In this document: one piece after another, positions 16,534 to 25,938 of the stretch | Layout of the letters: the number at the start of each line of letters is the position of its first letter | How positions within the stretch are numbered: position 1 is the first letter of the stretch | From: CAG-632 sp963626805 | Lineage (GTDB): Bacteria > Bacillota > Clostridia > Lachnospirales > Lachnospiraceae | Length of the DNA: 47,225 bases | Direction of reading: 5' to 3' | Assembly (NCBI GenBank): GCA_963626805.1 | Contig: CAVFXS010000038.1 | Location: 1 to 47,225, forward strand | Position numbers and translations under genes: made by a program | The notes under the pieces: generated by a model | The model's input: the letters and a program-made list of their open reading frames with translations, nothing else | Told to the model about the DNA's origin: nothing | Database searches by the model: none

Positions 16534-18325
16534 AAAGATGACCCGGAATGCAATCAAGGGGATGCGTCTGGCTCTGAAAAAAGAGGAAGTAAAGGAACGC
16601 TCGGAAGCATGTGTATCCAAGGTATTACAGTTTCCGGAGCTGATAGAAGCCAAAACCGTATGTGTTTATATGCCGGCGGGAAATGAGATCGATACGACAG
16701 AGATCATCCGATATTGTAAGGAAAACGGAAAACGGCTTGCTGCACCGAGAGTCAACGGTGATACAATGGAGTTCTATTACTTTACCGATGAAACGGATAT
16801 GGAACAGGGGGCGTATGACATCTGGGAGCCGACCGGAACCGAGGCGGTTGAGGATGAGGAAAGCCTGGTGATCATGCCGGGTGTTGCATTTGACTTAAGT
16901 TGCAACCGGATCGGATATGGCAAAGGCTATTATGATCGCTATTTATCCGCACATCCCCGCATGAAAAAGGTCGCACTGGCATATGATTTTCAGATCGTAG
17001 GCCGGATCAAGCGGGAAGTGCATGATGTCAGACCGGATATGGTCGTTACAGAAAGCAGGGTAATTATGAAGCCAAAGGAATTTAATCTGGAAGAAGTCTG
17101 TCGGAATGCCAAACAGGCGGCACGGACACTGAATCTGCTGGATACAGCAAAGAAGAATGCCTGCCTGCTTAAGGTAAGCAAGGCACTGGAGGAACAGCAG
17201 GAGTTGATCCTGAAGGCAAATGCAAAGGATATCGCAAATGCCAGAAAAAACGGTATGGCAGAGGCACTGATCGACCGGTTATCCTTAAATGAGCAGAGAA
17301 TGCACGGAATTATAGAGGGCGTTATTCAGGTTGTCAGTCTGACCGATCCGGTTGGTACGGTTATTTCAAGATTTGATCGCCCGAACGGACTGCATATTGA
17401 GCAGGTTCGGGTACCGTTTGGTGTGATCGGCATTATCTATGAATCCAGACCAAATGTAACCGTGGATGCATTTTCTTTATGTTTTAAAACCGGAAATGCA
17501 GTCGTTCTGCGCGGCGGAAGTGATGCAATCTATACCAATCAGGCATTGGTGACCGTTATCCGAAAGGCATTGAAGTCCATGGATGTGAACGAAAATGCAA
17601 TCTGTCTGATCGAAGATACCAGCAGAGAGGTGGCTGCCAGATTTATGAAAATGAAGCAGTACATTGATGTATTGATTCCGAGAGGCGGAGCCGGTCTGAT
17701 CCAGACAGTTGTGGAGCAGTCGACAATCCCGGTCATTGAGACCGGTACCGGTAACTGCCATATCTATATTGATCGGTATGCAGATATCCAGAAGGCAATC
17801 CCAATCGTTCATAATGCGAAGCTGCAGCGGCTGGGCGTCTGCAATGCCTGTGAGTCGCTGGTTATTCATGAGAAAATAGCAGATGAGGTAACTCCTCTTC
17901 TGGTAGAGGACCTCCAGAAGGAGGGCTGTGAGATCCGAGGCGATGAACGGGTACAGGCAATCAGTACAAGGGTAAAGGCAGCCACGGAAGATGACTATGG
18001 CCGGGAATATCTGGCAAAGATCATTTCCGTCAAGATCGTAAAGTCCGTATACGAGGCAATTGATCATATTAATCGGTACAGTACCGGACATTCCGAGGCG
18101 ATCATTACTGAAAACGAAGAAGCAGCAAAAGCATTTACGGAAGGAATCGATTCCGCCTGTGTTTATGTAAATGCATCTACACGTTTTACGGATGGATTTG
18201 AATTCGGATTCGGTGCAGAAATCGGAATCAGTACGCAGAAGCTGCACGCCAGAGGACCGATGGGACTTCTGGCACTGACATCCAGCAAGTACATTATTCA
18301 CGGAAATGGGCAGATTCGGAGCTGA
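16517..18325 (+). CDS. proA: Fusion of 5-formyltetrahydrofolate cyclo-ligase and gamma-glutamyl phosphate reductase
   Basis: One uninterrupted frame of 602 residues carries two enzymes. Residues about 5-185 are 5-formyl-THF cyclo-ligase (YgfA/MTHFS), with P-G-V-A-F-D and the folate/ATP motif G-Y-G-K-G-Y-Y-D-R-Y-L (133-143). Residues about 192-602 are full-length ProA, with V-P-F-G-V-I-G-I-I-Y-E-S-R-P-N-V, catalytic Cys445 in C-N-A-C-E-S, and F-G-F-G-A-E-I-G-I-S-T near the end. ProA reduces glutamyl phosphate from ProB to the semialdehyde. The ATG at 16517 is preferred, 12 bp behind AAAGGAAG; TTG 16505 and GTG 16508 are possible. Both halves look intact. Confidence 0.93.
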   Translation: MQSTNKKMTRNAIKGMRLALKKEEVKERSEACVSKVLQFPELIEAKTVCVYMPAGNEIDTTEIIRYCKENGKRLAAPRVNGDTMEFYYFTDETDMEQGAYDIWEPTGTEAVEDEESLVIMPGVAFDLSCNRIGYGKGYYDRYLSAHPRMKKVALAYDFQIVGRIKREVHDVRPDMVVTESRVIMKPKEFNLEEVCRNAKQAARTLNLLDTAKKNACLLKVSKALEEQQELILKANAKDIANARKNGMAEALIDRLSLNEQRMHGIIEGVIQVVSLTDPVGTVISRFDRPNGLHIEQVRVPFGVIGIIYESRPNVTVDAFSLCFKTGNAVVLRGGSDAIYTNQALVTVIRKALKSMDVNENAICLIEDTSREVAARFMKMKQYIDVLIPRGGAGLIQTVVEQSTIPVIETGTGNCHIYIDRYADIQKAIPIVHNAKLQRLGVCNACESLVIHEKIADEVTPLLVEDLQKEGCEIRGDERVQAISTRVKAATEDDYGREYLAKIISVKIVKSVYEAIDHINRYSTGHSEAIITENEEAAKAFTEGIDSACVYVNASTRFTDGFEFGFGAEIGISTQKLHARGPMGLLALTSSKYIIHGNGQIRS

Positions 18326-18367
18326 TTGTATATAATATACCAAGGATAAGTGAAAAGTGGGTTGTTC

Positions 18368-19171
18368 ATGATTCATAAACATTCCTTAAGTCAGTCCTGC
18401 GGTCTGGTGCTTAGCGGCGGAGGTGCGAAGGGTGCCTATCAGATCGGCGTCTTTCGGGCTATGCAGGAGCTTGGTATTACACATAAAATCGGCGGAATCT
18501 CCGGCGCATCCATAGGGGCCATCAACGCAGCGTTATTTGCCTGTGGAAATTACCAGAAGGCGGTAATGGCATGGTCTGAGGTGGATCTGCTGTCGGTATT
18601 TGATACAGAATGGGCAATGCTGGACGGAAAAGAGGGTTCGTTTTCCAGGGAAGAGCTGTTAAGGCTGATTCGGAAGTATGTATCCTATGGAAAACTGAAG
18701 CGAAGCAAAATACCGGTAATCTGCAGTGTCTCCAGGATGATCACGAAGGACGAATATCAGAATTCTATCCGTGGATTTCTGGGTGAATCCGTATACCATG
18801 GAGAATATATGCGTATAGACGGACGTACCGCGAGTACGATCGAAGATATTATACTGGCATCTTCGGCGATGCCGATCATTCATGAACCGGTGGAAATCGA
18901 CGGCTATTATTACAGGGACGGCGGTCTGACAGATAATGTTCCGATCCGGCCGCTGTATGAGCTCGGATTCCGGGAGATGGTTATCGTCGGACTCAGGAAA
19001 GAAATGAAGCGGTTTCAGGCTTATTATCCGGATGTCAGATTTCTGGAGATTTATCCGAGTCAGTCACTGGGAAATTTATTTCAGGGTACCTTAAATTTCA
19101 AGCCGCAGTTTATTCAGGAATGTCAGGAGCTTGGATATCTGGATGCTATAAAGGAATTAAATAAATATTAA
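18368..19171 (+). CDS. Patatin-like phospholipase
   Basis: The 267-residue protein is a bacterial patatin-like hydrolase. It has the oxyanion loop G-G-G-A-K-G-A (17-23), the nucleophile motif G-A-S-I-G with Ser48, and the catalytic Asp in Y-R-D-G-G-L-T-D-N near residue 180. No signal peptide or membrane segment is seen, so it should act inside the cell on lipids or acyl esters. The start is ATG 18368; a GTG at 18350 would add six residues but has a badly spaced ribosome site. Substrate unknown. Confidence 0.88.
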   Translation: MIHKHSLSQSCGLVLSGGGAKGAYQIGVFRAMQELGITHKIGGISGASIGAINAALFACGNYQKAVMAWSEVDLLSVFDTEWAMLDGKEGSFSREELLRLIRKYVSYGKLKRSKIPVICSVSRMITKDEYQNSIRGFLGESVYHGEYMRIDGRTASTIEDIILASSAMPIIHEPVEIDGYYYRDGGLTDNVPIRPLYELGFREMVIVGLRKEMKRFQAYYPDVRFLEIYPSQSLGNLFQGTLNFKPQFIQECQELGYLDAIKELNKY

Positions 19172-19191
19172 ATAGAGTATGAGGAAAGAAC

Positions 19192-20604
19192 ATGAAGGAA
19201 CAGGGACATATCGAAGCACAGAGACAATTAAAGATCATGGAACAGTGCAAAGCAAGCATTGCTGCCCGGATAAAGGAAGCCGGCAGACCATTGACCTATC
19301 ATATTTCTACCTTCGGATGCCAGATGAATTTTAAGGATTCTGAAAAGCTGGCCGGTATTCTGGAGGAAATCGGATATGTGGAGACAGAAACCGAGGCTGC
19401 GGATTTTGTATTGTTAAATACCTGTACGGTACGGGAAAATGCAAATCAGAAGGTATATGGACACCTTGGAATACTTAAAAATTATAAAAAAAAGAATCCG
19501 CGTATGATGATCGCATTATGCGGCTGTATGATGCAGGAAGAGCTGGTCGTAGAAAAGCTGAAGGAAAGCTATCGGTTTGTTGATATTATTTTCGGCACCC
19601 ATAATATCTATAAGCTGGCCGAAATGCTCCAGACCCGTCTGGAATCAGACCGTATGGTGGTAGATTTATGGAAAGACGCAAAGGAAATCGTGGAAGACCT
19701 GCCTTCGGTACGGAAATACACATTTAAAGCCGGCGTTAATATTATGTTCGGCTGTAATAATTTCTGCAGCTACTGCATTGTACCGTATGTGCGTGGCCGG
19801 GAACGGAGCAGAGAGCCGGAGGATATCATTCATGAGATAGAAGAAATGGTTTCAGAGGGTGTTGTGGAGATCATGCTGCTTGGTCAGAATGTAAACTCCT
19901 ACGGTAAAACACTGGAGCAGCCGATCTCATTTGCACAGCTGTTAGAGCGTGTAGAGCAGATTCCGGGGCTGAAGCGGATTCGATTCATGACCTCACATCC
20001 GAAGGATCTGTCCGATGACCTGATCGCAGTTATGGCCAAATCCGAAAAGATCTGTCGCCATATGCATCTGCCGGTACAGTCCGGAAGCAGCCGGCTTCTG
20101 GAACGGATGAACCGCCGGTATACCAAGGAGCATTATCTGGAGCTGGTTCGAAAGCTCCGGAAAGCGATTCCGGATATTTCCCTGACAACCGATATTATTG
20201 TCGGCTTCCCTGGGGAAACGGAAGAGGATTTTGAAGAAACTCTGGATGTGGTTCGTCAGGCAGAATATGACAGTGCCTATACATTTATTTATTCAAAGCG
20301 AACCGGTACACCGGCTGCCAATATGCCGGATCAGGTTCCGGATGAGGTTGTAAAGGAGCGGTTTAACCGTCTGTTACAGGTAGTTGCAGAGTCTTCCGCT
20401 AAACGGACCGGACGACTGGAAGGACAGACCGTAGAAGTATTGGCAGAAGGCATCAGTGAACAGGATCCGAGTATGATCACCGGACGTCTGTCAAATAATC
20501 TGCTGGTTCATTTTTCGGGAGATGAGTCCTATATCGGTAAGCTTTGCAGGGTTCATCTGGATCAGGCAAAGGGATTTTATTATATTGGAACGATGGAAGA
20601 ATAG
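19192..20604 (+). CDS. miaB: tRNA-2-methylthio-N6-dimethylallyladenosine synthase
   Basis: The 470-residue radical-SAM methylthiotransferase adds the methylthio group to i6A37 of tRNAs reading UNN codons. The N-terminal cluster cysteines are Cys43, Cys78 and Cys112, the radical-SAM triad is Cys188, Cys192 and Cys195 (C-N-N-F-C-S-Y-C), and a TRAM domain fills about 400-465. The I-V-G-F-P-G-E-T motif is near 340-347. MiaA, which makes its substrate, is encoded 5.3 kb downstream. A terminator follows. Complete and secure. Confidence 0.96.
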   Translation: MKEQGHIEAQRQLKIMEQCKASIAARIKEAGRPLTYHISTFGCQMNFKDSEKLAGILEEIGYVETETEAADFVLLNTCTVRENANQKVYGHLGILKNYKKKNPRMMIALCGCMMQEELVVEKLKESYRFVDIIFGTHNIYKLAEMLQTRLESDRMVVDLWKDAKEIVEDLPSVRKYTFKAGVNIMFGCNNFCSYCIVPYVRGRERSREPEDIIHEIEEMVSEGVVEIMLLGQNVNSYGKTLEQPISFAQLLERVEQIPGLKRIRFMTSHPKDLSDDLIAVMAKSEKICRHMHLPVQSGSSRLLERMNRRYTKEHYLELVRKLRKAIPDISLTTDIIVGFPGETEEDFEETLDVVRQAEYDSAYTFIYSKRTGTPAANMPDQVPDEVVKERFNRLLQVVAESSAKRTGRLEGQTVEVLAEGISEQDPSMITGRLSNNLLVHFSGDESYIGKLCRVHLDQAKGFYYIGTMEE

Positions 20605-20613
20605 AAATCATAG

Positions 20614-20648
20614 AAGTCTGTGTCAGTATCTGGCACAGACTTTCTATT
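20614..20648 (+). terminator. Intrinsic terminator after miaB
   Basis: AAGTCTGTGTCA (20614-20625) pairs with TGGCACAGACTT (20631-20642), nearly perfect with a G-U pair. The T-run behind it is short, so efficiency may be moderate. Confidence 0.6.
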
Positions 20649-20685
20649 ATGGCAGATAACGTGTAAGAGCATAAGGAGAGAGCAA

Positions 20686-21132
20686 ATGAGATTAGTAATA
20701 CAGCGGGTAAATCATGCATCAGTTACAGTTGAGCAGGAACAAATCGGAGCCATTGGCCGTGGGCTGCTGATCTTTTTAGGGATTGCGGATGGAGATACGG
20801 AGGCTATGGTCGATAAATATGTCAAAAAGCTGTCCGGCCTTCGGATCTTTGAGGATGAGAACGGAAAAACCAATCTGTCTCTGATCGATGTTGGCGGAGA
20901 AGTGCTGGTTGTTTCGCAGTTTACCTTATATGCAGATTGCAGAAAGGGAAACCGGCCAAGCTTTACCAGAGCCGGTGCACCGGATTTTGCAAATCAGCTG
21001 TATGAGTATTTTAAGAAACGATGTGCAGAGACCTTCGGAAAGGTAGAATGCGGAAGCTTTGGCGCAGACATGAAGATTGATCTGGAAAATGATGGTCCGT
21101 TTACGATTCTTTGGGACAGTGATTGGTGGTAA
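20686..21132 (+). CDS. dtd: D-aminoacyl-tRNA deacylase
   Basis: The 148-residue enzyme frees tRNA from wrongly attached D-amino acids. The two active-site motifs are present: S-Q-F-T-L-Y-A-D (about 78-85) and N-D-G-P-F-T (about 137-142), together with the start M-R-L-V-I-Q-R-V. AAGGAGA lies 7 bp before the ATG at 20686; a longer upstream frame crosses the miaB terminator and is rejected. Length matches the family. Confidence 0.96.
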   Translation: MRLVIQRVNHASVTVEQEQIGAIGRGLLIFLGIADGDTEAMVDKYVKKLSGLRIFEDENGKTNLSLIDVGGEVLVVSQFTLYADCRKGNRPSFTRAGAPDFANQLYEYFKKRCAETFGKVECGSFGADMKIDLENDGPFTILWDSDWW

Positions 21133-21156
21133 AATCTAGTCAGAAAAAGGAAAATG

Positions 21157-21165
21157 TGTTATACT
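21157..21165 (+). promoter_or_regulatory. Extended -10 promoter ahead of mutS
   Basis: TG-T-TATACT at 21157-21165, about 62 bp before mutS, fits an extended -10 promoter; no good -35 box is seen. Confidence 0.45.
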
Positions 21166-21226
21166 TTAGCGGAATAAATCAAAAATGACGGAACAGAGTA
21201 AGGTTTAAGATAAGGATGGGACTAAC

Positions 21227-23845
21227 ATGGCAGCATTTACACCAATGATGCAGCAATATCTGGATATTAAAAATCAATATAAGGACTGCATTATGTTTTA
21301 TAGAGTGGGTGATTTCTATGAAATGTTTTTTGACGATGCATTAACCGCATCCAAAGCATTGGAGATCACACTGACCGGAAAGGATTGCGGACAGGAGGAT
21401 CGGGCACCGATGTGTGGGGTTCCCTATCATGCGTATGAGGTATATGCCAACCGCCTGATCGAACAGGGATATAAGGTTGCAATCTGTGAACAGGTCGAAG
21501 ACCCGAAGCAGGCAAAAGGACTGGTAAAGCGGGATGTGATTCAGATCATTACGCCCGGCACGAATTTGTCCACGCAGAATTTAAAAGAAGGTCAAAATAA
21601 TTATATTATGTCAATCTATGCGTTTGATGATGCATATGGAATCGCCATTGCGGATATTACGACCGGCGAAGCAAGAACCTGTCAGGTAACCAGCCGCGAG
21701 AAGTGCAAGGATGAGATCAACAAGTATCAGCCTTCTGAAATCATCTGTAATGAGCCATTGCTTTGTCAGGACTGGAACTGGGAATATTACCGGGAACGTT
21801 TACATATTACCATATCTGCTATTGATGACTGGCATTTTCAGGAAGATCAGGCAACGACCTGTCTGTTAAAGCATTTCAAGGTACAGTCCCTGGAGGCACT
21901 CGGAATAAAGGATCAGAGTCTGACTGTGATCGCCTCCGGTGCATTAATGGAATATCTGATCGAAACGCAGAAAAGCTCACTGGAGCATATGAACCGTCTG
22001 GAATTATATGCAGTTGATGATTATATGATTTTAGACAGTTCCACCAGAAGAAATCTGGAGTTGACGGAGACATTACGTGATAAGGAGAAACGAGGTTCCC
22101 TGCTGTGGGTGCTGGATAAAACAAAGACAGCCATGGGAGCCCGGTTATTGCGCACCTATATTGAACAGCCGCTGATCCGCAAGGAGCGAATCGAAGAACG
22201 GCTGGATGCAATCGAACAGCTGAACCGGGAGGCGATTAATCGGGAAGAACTCCGGGAATATTTAAATCCGATCTATGATCTGGAACGACTGATGACCCGG
22301 ATCAGTTTAAAAACGGCCAATCCGAGAGATCTGATCTCATTTAAGACCTCTTTATCCTATCTGCCGTATATCAGACAGCTTCTGGCAGGATATCCAACCG
22401 GATTGCTTCATCAGATTTATGAGGATCTGGACGGCCTGGAGGATATTCATCAGCTTCTGGAGGATTCGATCATCGAGGATCCGCCACTGCAGATTAAAGA
22501 GGGCGGGATTATCAAGGATGGTTATCTAGAGCATATTGACGAACTGAAGCATGCGAAAACCGACGGAAAGCAATGGCTTGCCGAGCTGGAGACCAAGGAG
22601 CGGGAGGCCAGTGGTATTAAGAATCTGAAGATCAAATACAATAAGGTGTTCGGATATTATTTTGATGTAACCAATTCCTATAAGGAGCTGGTTCCGGAAC
22701 ATTTTATCCGGAAGCAGACACTGGCAAATTCGGAACGTTATACAACCGAAGAGCTGGATAAGCTGGCAGATACGATTCTCGGTTCCGAGGATAAGCTATG
22801 TGCACTGGAATATGAGACCTTTTGTGATATCCGCGAGAAGATCTCCGGTGAGATCAAGCGGGTGCAGCGTACCGCACATGCAGTGGCCATGCTGGATGTC
22901 ATGGCATCTCTGGCCTATGTTACGGAACAGAACCACTATATCCGGCCGGTTATGAACGAAGAGGGCCGATTAAAGATTCAGGGGGGAAGACATCCGGTTG
23001 TCGAGAAAATGATACCGAATGATCTGTTTATCCGGAATGATACCGCGCTGGATATTAATGAGAATCGGATCGCAATCATTACCGGTCCGAATATGGCGGG
23101 AAAGTCAACCTATATGCGGCAGACTGCCTTGATCGTACTTCTGGCACAGATGGGATGCTATGTACCGGCAGAGCAGGCGGATATCGGAATCGTGGACCGT
23201 ATATTTACCAGAGTCGGAGCCTCTGATGATCTGGCATCCGGTCAGAGTACTTTTATGGTGGAGATGAGTGAGGTGGCCAATATTTTACGAAATGCCACCG
23301 TCAACAGTCTTCTGATCCTGGATGAGATCGGACGCGGTACCAGTACCTATGACGGATTATCCATTGCGTGGTCGGTTGTGGAATATATCAGCAATTTCCA
23401 CCGGCTGGGTGCGAAAACCTTATTTGCAACCCATTATCATGAGCTGACAGAGCTGGAGGGACAGCTTCCGGGTGTCCATAACTACTATATTGCCGTAAAG
23501 GAACAGGGCGATGACATTGTATTTCTGCGTAAGATCATGCGGGGAGGTGCGGATCGCAGCTACGGTATTCAGGTAGCCAAGCTGGCAGGTCTGCCGCAGG
23601 ATGTGATCGAGCGTGCGAATGAGATATTATCCGAGCTGTTAGATGAACATGATCTGGCAGGCAAGGGTAAAAAGGTAACCGTTGCGAAGCCGAAAAAGAA
23701 GGAAGAGCCGAAGCAGCTGTCCTTTTTTGCAAATCCGATGGAACAGGAAGTGGTTGCAGAAATCCAGTCCCTGGATCTGTCAAATATGACACCGATGAAA
23801 GCACTGGTTTATTTAAGTGAGCTTCAGGAAAAGCTTACAAAATAA
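21227..23845 (+). CDS. mutS: DNA mismatch repair protein MutS
   Basis: The 872-residue protein has the mismatch-reading F-Y-E (Phe30-Tyr31-Glu32), connector and lever domains, and the ABC-type ATPase with Walker A G-P-N-M-A-G-K-S-T near 621-629, the signature S-T-F-M-V-E-M-S-E near 675 and Walker B L-I-L-D-E-I-G-R-G-T-S-T near 700. It recognises base mismatches and recruits MutL, encoded 12 bp downstream. The C-terminal tail after residue 810 is lysine-rich and ends in the usual dimer/tetramer region. Full length. Confidence 0.98.
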   Translation: MAAFTPMMQQYLDIKNQYKDCIMFYRVGDFYEMFFDDALTASKALEITLTGKDCGQEDRAPMCGVPYHAYEVYANRLIEQGYKVAICEQVEDPKQAKGLVKRDVIQIITPGTNLSTQNLKEGQNNYIMSIYAFDDAYGIAIADITTGEARTCQVTSREKCKDEINKYQPSEIICNEPLLCQDWNWEYYRERLHITISAIDDWHFQEDQATTCLLKHFKVQSLEALGIKDQSLTVIASGALMEYLIETQKSSLEHMNRLELYAVDDYMILDSSTRRNLELTETLRDKEKRGSLLWVLDKTKTAMGARLLRTYIEQPLIRKERIEERLDAIEQLNREAINREELREYLNPIYDLERLMTRISLKTANPRDLISFKTSLSYLPYIRQLLAGYPTGLLHQIYEDLDGLEDIHQLLEDSIIEDPPLQIKEGGIIKDGYLEHIDELKHAKTDGKQWLAELETKEREASGIKNLKIKYNKVFGYYFDVTNSYKELVPEHFIRKQTLANSERYTTEELDKLADTILGSEDKLCALEYETFCDIREKISGEIKRVQRTAHAVAMLDVMASLAYVTEQNHYIRPVMNEEGRLKIQGGRHPVVEKMIPNDLFIRNDTALDINENRIAIITGPNMAGKSTYMRQTALIVLLAQMGCYVPAEQADIGIVDRIFTRVGASDDLASGQSTFMVEMSEVANILRNATVNSLLILDEIGRGTSTYDGLSIAWSVVEYISNFHRLGAKTLFATHYHELTELEGQLPGVHNYYIAVKEQGDDIVFLRKIMRGGADRSYGIQVAKLAGLPQDVIERANEILSELLDEHDLAGKGKKVTVAKPKKKEEPKQLSFFANPMEQEVVAEIQSLDLSNMTPMKALVYLSELQEKLTK

Positions 23846-23857
23846 GGAGGACAGCTA

Positions 23858-25921
23858 ATGATACAGGTCTTGGATCAAAAAACGATTGATAAGATTGCTG
23901 CGGGCGAAGTAGTCGAACGACCGGCTTCGGTTGTGAAAGAGCTGGTAGAAAATTCCATAGACTCCGGAGCAACCGCCATTACCGTTGAAATCAAAGAAGG
24001 CGGTATATCGCTGATCCGTGTTACGGATAATGGATGCGGAATACCGGCAGAGCAGGTGCCGACGGCCTTTTTAAGACATGCTACCAGCAAGATCACCAGC
24101 ATTGAGGATCTTTTAACGGTTCGTTCGCTTGGATTCCGCGGTGAAGCATTATCCAGTATTGCAGCTGTCGGCCAGGTAGAGCTGATCACGAAGACCGGAG
24201 AGGCACTGACCGGCTTACGATATGAGATTCATGGCGGCATTGAGCAGAATGTAGAGGAAATCGGATGCCCGGAGGGAACAACCTTTATTGTCCGAAATCT
24301 GTTTTATAACACACCGGCCAGACGGAAGTTTTTAAAAACGGCAATGACGGAGGGAAATTATGTCAGCGAGCTGGTAGAACAGATTGCCATGTCTCATCCG
24401 GATATTTCCTTTAAGTTTGTAAATAATGGACAGAACAAGCTATCAACCTCCGGAAACGGAAGCCTGAAGGATATTTTATATCATATCTACGGAAGAGATA
24501 TTGCTGCAAATCTGCTGCCGATTGAGGCAGAACGGGACGGTATGAAGATTTCCGGATATGTGGCTAAACCATATATATCCAGAGGCAATCGCAGCTTTGA
24601 ACATTATTTTGTAAATGGCAGATATATTAAGAGTCCGATCATAACCAGGGCAATCGAAGAAGCCTATAAGACCTTTGTTATGATCCATAAGTTTCCGTTC
24701 GTAGCTATTTATCTGACGGTTGATTCCAAATTACTGGATGTAAATGTGCATCCCCGGAAAATGGAAATGCGTTATAGCCGTGGAGATGAATTATATAAAT
24801 TTATATTTGAGGAAATCCGGTATGTGCTGTTACAGAAAGAATTAATACCGGAGGTCAGCCAGATTGCCTCCGGAAAGAAGATCGAGCAGGGAACACCCGT
24901 AGCATCCTCGGTTCCGGAACCGTTTGAAACCAATCGCAGGAAACAGGAGCCGGGCTACGGTTCCGAGAAAAAGGATAATTTTCAGAGCTTTTACGGGCTC
25001 CAGAAAGGAACACCGACCGTTCATGAGAAAGAAGCAATTTATCAGGCAACCGTTACGTTAGAACATGCGTCTGCACCTGTGCCCACTGAACGTATCGCCT
25101 CTGAGGTCGCAGCATCCTCAGAAAATCCATCGGCGGAGAGTTTGTCCGGAGGAAAATTATCCGCGGAGCAACCATCTACCGGGAAAGTATCTGAAAAATA
25201 TATATCTGCGGAGCAATCGTCCATAGAAAACACAGAACAGACAGTTGCAGAAACCGGGACTCCGGAGCCGGAAGTACAGTCGAATATCCGCAAGGATCAG
25301 ATCAGTCTGTTTGAGTCCGGATTTATGACCGAGGAAGCGAGACCGAAGCATCGGCTGATCGGTCAGCTGTTTAAAACCTACTGGCTGATCGAATATGAAA
25401 ACAATCTGTTCATCATGGATCAGCATGCGGCACATGAGAAGGTCATGTATGAGAAGCTGATGAAGCAGTATGAGAAACGGGAGGTTTTATCGCAGCAGAT
25501 TCATCCGCCGCTTGTAATCTCCGTAAACCCGGTTGAACAGGAAGCATTGCGGAAGAACATGGACTTCTTTGAGCAGATGGGCTTTCAGATTGAGAGCTTT
25601 GGCGGAAACGAATACATGCTTCGTGCAGTTCCGTTAGAAACCTATGGTCTGGCGGCGCAGGATATTTTTATTGATTTTGTAGACTCGCTGACAGAAGAGG
25701 GCAATCATCTGAATATGGATCTTTTTATTTATAAGATCGCAACCATGGCATGTAAGGCTGCGGTAAAGGGCAATATGAAGCTTTCCTTTGCGGAAGCAGA
25801 TGCTCTGATCGATCAGTTATTGCAGCTGGATAATCCATATAATTGCCCACATGGCAGACCAACCATTATAGCCATGACGGAAACAGAGCTTGAAAAGAAA
25901 TTCCGTCGAATCCAGAATTGA
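23858..25921 (+). CDS. mutL: DNA mismatch repair protein MutL with endonuclease motif
   Basis: The 687-residue protein has the GHKL ATPase at the N-terminus (E-L-V-E-N-S-I-D near 28-35, D-N-G-C-G-I near 58-63, G-F-R-G-E-A-L near 92-98). A low-complexity linker rich in Glu/Ser/Pro (about 335-480) joins it to a C-terminal dimer domain. That domain carries the metal endonuclease motif D-Q-H-A-x-x-E-x-x-x-x-E near residue 520 and C-P-H-G-R-P near 668, so this MutL can nick DNA, as expected in organisms without MutH. AAGGAGG is before the ATG. Secure. Confidence 0.98.
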   Translation: MIQVLDQKTIDKIAAGEVVERPASVVKELVENSIDSGATAITVEIKEGGISLIRVTDNGCGIPAEQVPTAFLRHATSKITSIEDLLTVRSLGFRGEALSSIAAVGQVELITKTGEALTGLRYEIHGGIEQNVEEIGCPEGTTFIVRNLFYNTPARRKFLKTAMTEGNYVSELVEQIAMSHPDISFKFVNNGQNKLSTSGNGSLKDILYHIYGRDIAANLLPIEAERDGMKISGYVAKPYISRGNRSFEHYFVNGRYIKSPIITRAIEEAYKTFVMIHKFPFVAIYLTVDSKLLDVNVHPRKMEMRYSRGDELYKFIFEEIRYVLLQKELIPEVSQIASGKKIEQGTPVASSVPEPFETNRRKQEPGYGSEKKDNFQSFYGLQKGTPTVHEKEAIYQATVTLEHASAPVPTERIASEVAASSENPSAESLSGGKLSAEQPSTGKVSEKYISAEQSSIENTEQTVAETGTPEPEVQSNIRKDQISLFESGFMTEEARPKHRLIGQLFKTYWLIEYENNLFIMDQHAAHEKVMYEKLMKQYEKREVLSQQIHPPLVISVNPVEQEALRKNMDFFEQMGFQIESFGGNEYMLRAVPLETYGLAAQDIFIDFVDSLTEEGNHLNMDLFIYKIATMACKAAVKGNMKLSFAEADALIDQLLQLDNPYNCPHGRPTIIAMTETELEKKFRRIQN

Positions 25922-25938
25922 CAGGAAATGAAACAGAT

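Noticed and set aside
17060..17130. Cyclo-ligase/ProA junction as a sequencing frameshift
   Set aside because: The frame is open throughout, the linker reads as normal protein, and no split gene signals (stop, ribosome site, start) are seen at the junction. Reads would be needed to be certain.
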